Shown here piece by piece: positions 1-7,740 of a stretch of 64,000 bases of DNA. This DNA comes from Phycisphaerales bacterium. GTDB lineage: Bacteria; Planctomycetota; Phycisphaerae; Phycisphaerales; UBA1924. The translations under genes and the position numbers were made by a program. The DNA lies in NCBI GenBank assembly GCA_905339235.1, contig CAJPFG010000033.1, forward strand, positions 1 through 64,000, read 5' to 3'. Position 1 is the stretch's first letter; each line of letters begins with the position of its first letter. Below the pieces are notes generated by a model that was not told the origin of the DNA, did not search any database, and saw only the letters and a list, made by a program, of their open reading frames with translations.

Positions 1-870
1 GACGCGGCCCCTCTCCCGCTCCAAACCTCACCCTCTACCCCCCACGAGCATAAAGCAGGAGCCGGCGTGTTGGACGAACAGCAGGCGAAGTACACTTGAA
101 ACCACTCACTCGCGGTGGCTCACCGAATGCAGGCTCGTCAGAGGGCCGGGGAGGGGTCGGCCGGACGAAGAAATCGCTCCGAACCACACACCCTCCCCCT
201 GCTCATCCCGCAACCCCTGCTCGGACTCCGCCCCCTCCGCCCCTTGCGTCTCGTGTCTCGCGTCTCACGACTCCACCTCCGACACTTCCGCCCCTTGCCT
301 TTCGCCCGACGACTCTGCCTCGCACCCTGCACCCGCCTTCTCCCCTTCCGACGCCGCCGTCTCCGACATCCTCCAGTCTCTCACCAACCCCTACTGCGCC
401 TTTGCCGCCATCGCCGAGCAGCACAAGATCTCCATCGAGACCCTCGCCCTCTGGCTCGCCCGCCCCGACATCCGCGAGCGAGTCCGCACCTATCGCTCCG
501 CCGCCGCGCTCCACATCCAGATGGTCGCCGAGCGAGAACTCCCCATCGCCGTCGATGGTCTGGTCAAGTCCGTGGACGACGCCATCTTCGAGCAGAGTCG
601 TTTCGCCTGGCACCCCATGAGCGCCACCTGGGCCCAGATCGAGCAGCGCCGCCGCGCCCGCGAAACCCTCCGCAAAAACGTCCGCCTTCTCCTGATGCTC
701 TCGAAGTACCGCCCCATCGACCCCTTCGAGCCATCCTCCCCCAAAGGGGGAGGTGCCGAGTCTTCGAGGCGGAGGGGGAGTGAGGCGCCCGACTCCCACG
801 ACGCCCCGCCCACGGTCTCCACCGAGCGAAGCGAGCCTCGCAGCACTCCATCCTCTCCTCCCACATCAGC

Positions 871-903
871 CCTATCAGTCCCATTGGTCCTATCGGACCT
901 ATC
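871..903 (+). repeat. Dispersed short repeat, tccca/tcctat type
   Basis: Near-tandem units of 8-9 bases (cctatcagtcccattgg and onward, ending in cggacctatc). It lies inside the reading frame of the degraded HTH-like gene and encodes only low-complexity residues. It resembles the copy at 1334-1367. Confidence 0.6.
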
Positions 904-1032
904 CCCGGCCACCGACGCCGCGCCCGTAGCCGCCGCCTCCGACGACTCCGCCGACGCCACACCCCTCACGTCGAACGCCAACTCCTCTTCCTCCTATCCC
1001 TCTCCTCTGTCTCCTACTCCGAATCCTCTCGA

Positions 1033-1060
1033 CCTCCGTGGCTCTCCGTGGCTCCCCGTG
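1033..1060 (+). repeat. Dispersed short repeat, ctccgtggct type
   Basis: Three near-identical 9-10 base units (cctccgtgg, ctctccgtgg, ctccccgtg) in tandem. They sit inside the degraded HTH-like gene and are related to the copy at 1541-1574. Repeats of this look are scattered in several bacterial phyla, planctomycetes among them. That statement is from general knowledge. Confidence 0.6.
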
Positions 1061-1333
1061 TTGAACTCTCCCAGCGAACCGCGAGACACGCCCGCCGGCC
1101 TCGGCCGCCTTCCCGAGACGCTCCTCTCCCACGAGCAACTCGCCGAACGTGCCCGGCGCCGCGCCCTCCACCGCGCCCGCCGCGAATACCGCCTCGATAC
1201 CCAGATCGACGACTACATCGACTCCCGAACCGCCACGATCACCAACCCCGCCGATTTCGCCGGCCCGCTCAACGGGCTCTCCACCAGTCGGGATCAGCCC
1301 GCAGAGCCAGCGCAGCAGCGCTCAGTTCCATCA

Positions 1334-1367
1334 TCCCATTCCTCCCATGCCTCCCATAAGTCCCATT
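1334..1367 (+). repeat. Dispersed short repeat, tcccat type
   Basis: Four tcccat cores at 8-9 base spacing (tcccattcc, tcccatgcc, tcccataag, tcccatt). In frame they encode SHSSHASHKSHS, a His/Ser run with no domain character. This supports a late DNA insertion into the gene and not a conserved protein segment. Confidence 0.65.
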
Positions 1368-1540
1368 CCGGCCCGCAACCGAACGCGGCCAACCTCCTGA
1401 CCGTCTCCGGCACGACGTGCTCTCTCGCCCGCAGCCACCCGCAAGGCCAAAGCCCCTTGTCGGGTCCACCTTCGCCTACCCGCCAGTGCGGCGACCCTTC
1501 CTCCGCGCGAAGCACCTCCACTCGTTCGAAAGACCCTGCT

Positions 1541-1574
1541 CTCCCGCTCCGTGGCTCCCCGTGGCCCGCCGTGG
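1541..1574 (+). repeat. Dispersed short repeat, second ctccgtggct copy
   Basis: It reads ctcccgctccgtggctcccc followed by gtggcccgccgtgg, a second degenerate copy of the repeat at 1033-1060, in the same orientation about 500 bases downstream and again inside the degraded gene. Confidence 0.55.
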
Positions 1575-1792
1575 TGAGCATTCCGGCTGCCGCAACCGCC
1601 TCGCCGCGCCCGCCTCCCACCGGACGCGCGTAACCGTGACTCTCCAAACCCCGAGTCCGTCCGCGCGGCGAGCGCCTCGCCAAGGCCATCGCCGCGCGCC
1701 TCACGAACAACCCATCGATAACTCCCGCCGGACCTCCCGATGTCTCGCACACGCTTGCGCCATCCCTACCCGCCTATACTCCTCGCACTTAG

Positions 1793-2012
1793 CCGGTGGC
1801 CTCAGTCTTCTATCCGCCCTCCCCTTCCGGGATTCTCGCGGATCGCCCTGGGAATCTGCTGGCGACGTCGGTCTTTTCGACCGGCGTTCCACCCCAGTAC
1901 GGCACCACTTGTTCCAATCAGTTTGGCGCGAGGAACGCCCGAATCAGTATGCGACCGATGCGCTCGGCCCGTTGTGGCCCCAGGCGCCCCGGTCCAGGAG
2001 TTCGTTGCCTTG
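1793..2012. other. Spacer without a recognised gene
   Basis: The 220 bases between the decayed gene and the RNA helicase carry open frames, but none with a domain or a ribosome-binding site. The helicase frame is open upstream to 1740, but only the ATG at 2013 gives a typical RhlE-like amino terminus. I see no clear promoter motif. Confidence 0.4.
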
Positions 2013-3359
<1,347 letters not shown>

Positions 3360-3531
3360 GCCCGGGGGAATCTCGGAGGCGCCGCGCCGACATTTTGCAA
3401 GTCTGTGCTGCAATGCGGGGAGCGTCGTGCAACATATCTGAACGTCCGCACATCCGGTCGGCTGGTGGATGGTGCGGACCACGGACCGGCATTTGGGAGA
3501 ATGCGCGATCGTGCATCCCGGGAGCCCGGTG

Positions 3532-4134
3532 ATGGCGCACTATCCCTCGGACCTGCGGTCGCTGTGGTTTGGATTGGTGATCTGTCTCGCCACGCTCTTT
3601 CTCGGATTTGCCGAGGGCGTGGTATTCGGGGCGGCGGACCAGAGCGTTCGCACGTGGCTGATCGAAAAGGCCCAGAGCGCGGTGGCGTCTTCGCCGGATT
3701 CGACCGTGCCGGACCCCCAGGCGCGGGTTGACCGCGCCTGGACCTTTTTTCGACGCTCGCACCTGCACGCCAACGGCATGGCGACGACAGGCATCGTGCT
3801 GATCGCGCTCCTGCCGTTGGTGTCCGCGCGGAGAGGCATCAAGCAAGCGATCGCCGGCGCCCTGGGGCTAGGCAGCGCTGGGTACGCCGCGTTCCTGATC
3901 ACGGCGGGGCTCCGAACTCCGGGCGTCGGCGATACGCATCTCGTAAAGGAGTCGCTGCGGTGGCTGGCGATGCCATCGGCGGGGATGTACGTGGCGGCGA
4001 CGCTGGGGATCATCGTGCTGGTGTGCCGATGGGCGTGGGGATCGCGGTCTTCCGACGGCGGCGGGCTGCCCGACTCGGTTGTCGAGGCCAAGCCCGGTTC
4101 GCACCATCCGGCGGAGTTGGCGTCGGTCAGTTAG
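3532..4134 (+). CDS. Four-helix integral membrane protein of unknown function
   Basis: About 200 residues with hydrophobic segments near residues 11-32, 84-103, 110-128 and 150-170. Between the first two lies a hydrophilic loop that includes RRSHLHANGMA, where His residues precede the second helix. I do not recognise the family. Small haem or metal membrane proteins can have such His pairs, but this is speculation. The start at 3532 (ATG after cccggtg) places the first helix directly after MAHYPSDLRS. An upstream start at 3469 would add 21 residues without domain character. The gene ends convergently with the KDPG aldolase and the two stop codons overlap. Confidence 0.75.
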   Translation: MAHYPSDLRSLWFGLVICLATLFLGFAEGVVFGAADQSVRTWLIEKAQSAVASSPDSTVPDPQARVDRAWTFFRRSHLHANGMATTGIVLIALLPLVSARRGIKQAIAGALGLGSAGYAAFLITAGLRTPGVGDTHLVKESLRWLAMPSAGMYVAATLGIIVLVCRWAWGSRSSDGGGLPDSVVEAKPGSHHPAELASVS

Positions 4135-4757
4135 GCCAGGGCCGCGAGCATCGCGCGGGCCCGTTTTTCGATGGCGTCGAAGCGGCCGGCGGTGATGTCC
4201 GCGGGATCGAAGAGTGAACCGACGAACCCGACCGCGAACGCCCCGGCCTTGAGGTAGCCCGGCGCGTTCTCGATCGTGACCCCCGCGGTCGGCACGATGC
4301 GCAGGAACGGAAGCGGCGCGAGGGACTGCGTCACCCACACCGGGCCGTTGGCGGGCGCGGGGAAGAGTTTCTGCAACTGGGCGCCGGCGCGGAACGCCCT
4401 GAGCATTTCCGTGGGAGTGGCGCAGCCGGGCATGGAGGCGACGCCCAGTTTTTCGGCTTCCTGGATGACCGCCTCGTCCACGACGGGCGAGACGAGGAAG
4501 CGTGCGCCCGCCTGCACGGCCGCGCGGGCTTCTTCGCGCGTGAGCACGGTTCCCGCGCCGACGATGAGCCCCGGCCGCTGGGAAAACTCGCGGACCAGTT
4601 CCATGGCGCCGGGCACGGTGAGCGTGAACTCGCAGACACGGAACCCGCCCCGAACGGCCGCGTCCATGGCGAGGCGGGCGAGGTCCTGGCGGTCGGTCCG
4701 CAGGATCGCCGACGCGCGGGCTTCACGGAACGCGGCGAGGAACTCGATGGGTGTCAT
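4131..4757 (-). CDS. eda: 2-keto-3-deoxy-6-phosphogluconate (KDPG/KHG) aldolase family protein
   Basis: A class I aldolase that splits KDPG to pyruvate and glyceraldehyde 3-phosphate in the Entner-Doudoroff pathway, or acts on a related keto-deoxy acid. At 208 residues it has the family's full length. The general acid/base Glu is E43 in CEFTLTVPG and the Schiff-base Lys is K130 in QLQKLFPA. The glycine-rich VGAGTVL stretch and the phosphate-binding SLFDP-like end are present. In E. coli Eda the residue two after ETL-type Thr-Leu is Arg-Thr; here it is Thr-Val, so a KHG or KDP-galactonate specificity cannot be excluded. It lies 10 bases downstream of the carbonic-anhydrase-like gene on the same strand, so the two are probably co-transcribed. 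Confidence 0.9.
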   Translation of the reverse strand: MTPIEFLAAFREARASAILRTDRQDLARLAMDAAVRGGFRVCEFTLTVPGAMELVREFSQRPGLIVGAGTVLTREEARAAVQAGARFLVSPVVDEAVIQEAEKLGVASMPGCATPTEMLRAFRAGAQLQKLFPAPANGPVWVTQSLAPLPFLRIVPTAGVTIENAPGYLKAGAFAVGFVGSLFDPADITAGRFDAIEKRARAMLAALA

Positions 4758-4767
4758 GGACCACTCC

Positions 4768-5217
4768 TCAGGCCTCGACGGCCTCGAACTCGATGCGGGC
4801 GTCCTTCAGTCGCGCGAAGTAGGCCTCGATGTGGTCGATGCCGGTGACGCGATGGACGAACGCCGCGGCCCGCACGAGGTCGGCGCGCTGCATGAGTTCC
4901 AGTCGCGGCGGGGTCAGGCCAAGACGGGTGGTGTAGAACGCGCATCCCTCATGGGCGATCAGCACAACACGCGAGAGACTGTGGACCTCGACCAGGAACT
5001 TGAGTTCGTCGATGACGCCCTGTTCTTCCAGATGAGCCTGCTGGTGGCCGGCGAGGCACGCGGCGCCGCCGGGGAGGGCGACGCGGTCGTAGCGCGGGAG
5101 GTTCAGGCCGTTGTGGAGGAAGTCGTCGAAGTGCTCGCCGACGCGTCCGTCGGAGCAATAGATGGCCGCGGCGTGGATTCGGGCGGGGTTGTATGGCTCG
5201 GTCGCTCGGAACCGCAT
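4768..5217 (-). CDS. Small beta-carbonic-anhydrase-like protein
   Basis: 149 residues, shorter than ordinary beta-carbonic anhydrases (about 200). It keeps the hallmark zinc-site motifs: CSDGR (Cys ligand plus the Asp-Arg dyad) near residue 22 and AHEGC (HxxC ligands) near residue 89. A reversible CO2 hydration activity is therefore possible, but the protein could be one of the non-catalytic relatives. The start at 5217 (ATG) is preferred. A TTG at 5238 in the same frame would add seven residues. It begins close to the divergent esterase gene and is followed 10 bases later by the KDPG aldolase. The family-level fold is inferred from the motifs and the function is unproven. Confidence 0.7.
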   Translation of the reverse strand: MRFRATEPYNPARIHAAAIYCSDGRVGEHFDDFLHNGLNLPRYDRVALPGGAACLAGHQQAHLEEQGVIDELKFLVEVHSLSRVVLIAHEGCAFYTTRLGLTPPRLELMQRADLVRAAAFVHRVTGIDHIEAYFARLKDARIEFEAVEA

Positions 5218-5259
5218 GGCCCCAGTGTACGGGCCCAAGGGCTTCGGCTACGCTGCGGC

Positions 5260-6489
5260 ATGCGCACCGCACTCGCACTTGTCGTCTGCATCGCCGCGGG
5301 CGCGGCCATTGCGGAGGAGCCGCTGGATTCGCTGCGTGTGTGGCTGGGGGAATCGCCCGCGGCCCGGGACTCGCTGGAGATCCAGCCCTTCGCGGCGATC
5401 CCGTTAACCCGGCCCCAGGCCGAGGAGGCGCGGACGATGATGTGGAACGAGCGAGTCGCGAGGCTGCGCGCCGAGCGCGAGGCGGAGTGGGAGGCCCGGT
5501 CGATCTCGCTTGGCGACAAGGTCATGAGGTTTGAGTTCCGGGTGTTCGGCGAGAAGCCCGAGGGCGGGCGGAGTTTGTTCATCTCGATGCACGGCGGGGG
5601 CAACGCGCCGCCGGCGACCAATGACCAGCAGTGGCGGAACCAGGTCAAGTTGTACAAGCCCGAGGAGGGTGTGTACCTCGCGCCCCGCGCGCCCACGGAT
5701 ACCTGGAACCTGTGGCACGAGGCGCACATCGACACGTTCTTCGAGCGAATCATCGAGGACGCCGTGGTGTTCGAGGGCGTGAACCCCGACCGCGTGTACC
5801 TGACGGGGTACTCGGCGGGGGGCGACGGGGTGTACCAGTTGGGGCCTCGGATGGCGGACCGGTTCGCCGCGGCGGCGATGATGGCGGGGCATCCGAATGA
5901 GACTTCGCCGTTGGGGCTTCGCAACCTGCCGTTCGCGATCCACGTGGGCGAGAACGACGGTGGGTACAAGCGCAACGCGGTGGCGAAGGAATGGGGCGAG
6001 CGGTTGGATGTGCTGCGGAAGGACGACCCGGGCGGGTACGAGCATGTGGTGGAACTCCATGCCGGGCGCGGGCATTGGATGGAGCGCGAGGATGCGAAGG
6101 CGGTTCCGTGGATGGCGGGGCACACGCGGAACCCGGTTCCCGTGCGGGTGGTGTGGAAGCAGGACGACGTGACGCATCGGTCGCTGTACTGGCTGGCGGT
6201 GAGCGAAGCGGACCGGAAGGCCGGGTCGCTGGTGGTCGCGTCGTTCAAGGATCAGGGCATCGAGATCGAGAAGGCGGAAGGGGTCGGCGCGGTCACCATC
6301 CTGCTGGATGATCGCATGGTGAATCTCGACCACCCGGTCACGGTGGCGATAGCCGGTGGGGAGCTGCACAAAGGCAAAGTCGAGAGAACGATTGCCGATC
6401 TGGCGCGGACACTGGACGCGCGGGGCGACCGGCTGTTGATGTTCCCCGCGAGCGTTCGGGTGGCACTGCCTGTGGTCGGTTCACACTGA
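5260..6489 (+). CDS. Secreted alpha/beta-hydrolase, esterase or depolymerase type
   Basis: 409 residues starting with a clear signal peptide (MRTALALVVCIAAGAAIAEE, cleavage near AIA-EE). The nucleophile elbow is GYSAGGDG (Ser in the centre), followed by MMAGHP. A downstream HAGRGHWME supplies a likely catalytic His. The sequence SMHGGGNAPP before the elbow is an oxyanion-hole HGGG motif. The overall look is that of the PHB-depolymerase or feruloyl-esterase branch. The substrate is unknown. The first ATG that gives a signal peptide is at 5260. The frame stays open far upstream, opposite the eda gene, but that part is an antisense shadow. The 3' end overlaps the convergent zinc-ribbon protein gene by nine bases. 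Confidence 0.85.
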   Translation: MRTALALVVCIAAGAAIAEEPLDSLRVWLGESPAARDSLEIQPFAAIPLTRPQAEEARTMMWNERVARLRAEREAEWEARSISLGDKVMRFEFRVFGEKPEGGRSLFISMHGGGNAPPATNDQQWRNQVKLYKPEEGVYLAPRAPTDTWNLWHEAHIDTFFERIIEDAVVFEGVNPDRVYLTGYSAGGDGVYQLGPRMADRFAAAAMMAGHPNETSPLGLRNLPFAIHVGENDGGYKRNAVAKEWGERLDVLRKDDPGGYEHVVELHAGRGHWMEREDAKAVPWMAGHTRNPVPVRVVWKQDDVTHRSLYWLAVSEADRKAGSLVVASFKDQGIEIEKAEGVGAVTILLDDRMVNLDHPVTVAIAGGELHKGKVERTIADLARTLDARGDRLLMFPASVRVALPVVGSH

Positions 6490-7038
6490 CGACTTCATGC
6501 CGCATTCGGGGCAGGGCGTGCCGGGCGGGAGGCCGGTGAGGGCGTAGCCGCATGAGCGGCAGGCGCCCGGAGTTGCGGCCCGTTTCCAGGCCGCGCGGGC
6601 GAGGAGCGCTGCCGGGACGGCTCCGATCAGGAACAGGAACCACAGCGACACCAGCGCGGAACGGCCGCGGGGGAGCGGGGTGGTGGGCCGGGCGCCCGGA
6701 ATGCCGGGGGCCGGCGGCGAGTTTGGGAAGGCGATGGGCGCGGCGACGAAGCGCAGGTTGGGGACGACGGCATCAACCGTGGCCGAGCCGTCGGCCTTGT
6801 GCGTGATGATCATGGTGGTGCCGTGGACGTCGTAGCCGACGAGGAAGGGCCGGTTGAAGCCGGGCTGATGCAGGAACCACAGGCCCCCGCCGGGGTGTGT
6901 GACGATGACCACGTTGAAGCGCGCGAGCAGGGGCGTGCCCGGTGCGAAGAGCGAGAGCACCAGCAGGCCGCCGGGAAACAGGAAGAGCGCGGCGGCGAGC
7001 CAGAACTGCCACAATCGCAGCAGCGGGAAGCGACGCAT
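6481..7038 (-). CDS. Membrane protein with C-terminal zinc ribbon
   Basis: 185 residues. There are hydrophobic helices at about 12-32 and 127-148, and the protein ends in a treble-clef or rubredoxin-like zinc ribbon, CRSCGYALTG...CPECG, about 20 residues from the C-terminus. The region between the helices is likely outside the cytoplasm, which would put the ribbon in the cytoplasm. The same CxxCxxxL...CPEC ribbon occurs in the genes at 16116 and 63053, so it looks like a lineage module. I know no function. The start ATG at 7038 is followed directly by MRRFPLLRLWQFW, a normal positively charged entry to the first helix. Confidence 0.75.
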   Translation of the reverse strand: MRRFPLLRLWQFWLAAALFLFPGGLLVLSLFAPGTPLLARFNVVIVTHPGGGLWFLHQPGFNRPFLVGYDVHGTTMIITHKADGSATVDAVVPNLRFVAAPIAFPNSPPAPGIPGARPTTPLPRGRSALVSLWFLFLIGAVPAALLARAAWKRAATPGACRSCGYALTGLPPGTPCPECGMKSSV

Positions 7039-7056
7039 CGGCGCAGTGTACCGCGA

Positions 7057-7635
7057 TCAGCGCCGCCGACGGAGGAAGAGCACGCCGCCCAGGATCGGGA
7101 AGAGCGAGGCCGGCGCGGGGGTCAGGACGCGGAAGCGGTCACCCGGCGAACTGGCCTCGGCGTGGAAGCGCAGAACGTTTGGCGCGATGAGCAAGATCGA
7201 CTCGGTGCTCTCAAACCCGTACGCGGAGACGTTGGAACCGGGGTAGGAAACTCCGGGCCGTCCGAGCAGGCCGTGGGTCTGGAAGAGGGGCAGGTCCTGG
7301 AAGATGATGCCGATGATGTTCCCGTCGAAGGTGATGTCGGCATCGCCGGATGCGGTCTGAACGGGATCGAAGACAAGCATGTGGCTGGAGACGACCGTCC
7401 CCGCGGGGAGGGCGGTGAAGCCGGGGATGTTGGGGTCGTAGACGTTGAGGCCCGCGGCGAGGACCAGGTTCTGGACCTCGTTAAAGCCCTGCACGACGCT
7501 GGCTTGCGAGTTGTTGGGCAGGCCGATGTTGGCCGGGGGCGGCTCGTGGAAGATGCCGCCGTTTGAGATCGAAACGATGCCGGCAAGGGCCGGGGCCGAG
7601 GCCGCGAGCGCGGCGGCGAACGCAACGTGTCGCAT
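7057..7635 (-). CDS. Secreted protein with PEP-CTERM-like C-terminal signal
   Basis: 192 residues. The N-terminal signal peptide is MRHVAFAAALAASAPALAG. The body is rich in Asn, Gly and Pro, with no domain I recognise. The C-terminus is TPAPASLFPILGGVLFLRRRR, the arrangement of a short P-A-P-A-S motif, a transmembrane helix and an Arg cluster that marks PEP-CTERM or related exosortase substrates. The start at 7635 is supported by a strong ribosome-binding site (gaggaga) about seven bases upstream. A longer frame to 7740 lacks that signal peptide. A promoter-like TTGACA lies upstream on the same strand. It is likely anchored or processed at the cell surface; its role is unknown. Confidence 0.8.
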   Translation of the reverse strand: MRHVAFAAALAASAPALAGIVSISNGGIFHEPPPANIGLPNNSQASVVQGFNEVQNLVLAAGLNVYDPNIPGFTALPAGTVVSSHMLVFDPVQTASGDADITFDGNIIGIIFQDLPLFQTHGLLGRPGVSYPGSNVSAYGFESTESILLIAPNVLRFHAEASSPGDRFRVLTPAPASLFPILGGVLFLRRRR

Positions 7636-7654
7636 GTCTTGTCTCCTCTCTCTG

Positions 7655-7683
7655 AATTCTCGCGGGCGGCACAACGCTGTCAA
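7655..7683 (-). promoter_or_regulatory. Possible sigma-70-type promoter of the PEP-CTERM-like gene
   Basis: On the minus strand TTGACA (7683-7678) is followed after 17 bases by AGAATT (7660-7655). The -35 box is perfect and the -10 box is weak. A transcript would start near 7648, leaving a very short leader with the ribosome-binding site before the ATG at 7635. Confidence 0.35.
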
Positions 7684-7740
7684 GGCGAAGTGATTGCATT
7701 CGCCGGAGTTTTGAGGGGCGGGCGGGCCGTATCCTGACAT

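Larger units (their letters stand above)
350..1792 (+). pseudogene. Degraded helix-turn-helix-like protein gene, repeat-invaded
   Basis: One frame reads through with high-GC third positions. It gives a helix-turn-helix-like stretch (FAAIAEQHKISIETLALWL, about 400-456), an alpha-helical part (to about 715) and a basic helix around 1125-1200 (HEQLAERARRRALHRARR). No ATG, GTG or TTG occurs in this frame from the window start to the first ATG at 521, so the true start is missing, frameshifted or beyond the edge. The frame is stopped by TAA at 1631 and TGA at 1637, yet the same frame resumes as protein-like sequence (ERLAKAIAARLTNN, ending PAYTPRT) to TAG at 1790. Between the conserved-looking parts lie low-complexity Pro/Ser segments built from short DNA repeats. 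I read it as a decayed gene for a DNA-binding-like protein of unknown role. A complete upstream frameshifted version is possible. An annotation pipeline may call only 521-1633 (370 residues). Confidence 0.5.

Noticed and set aside
4276..5259. Long open frame upstream of the esterase, in frame with it
   Set aside because: It lies opposite eda and the carbonic-anhydrase-like gene, encodes no domain, and the esterase signal peptide begins at 5260.
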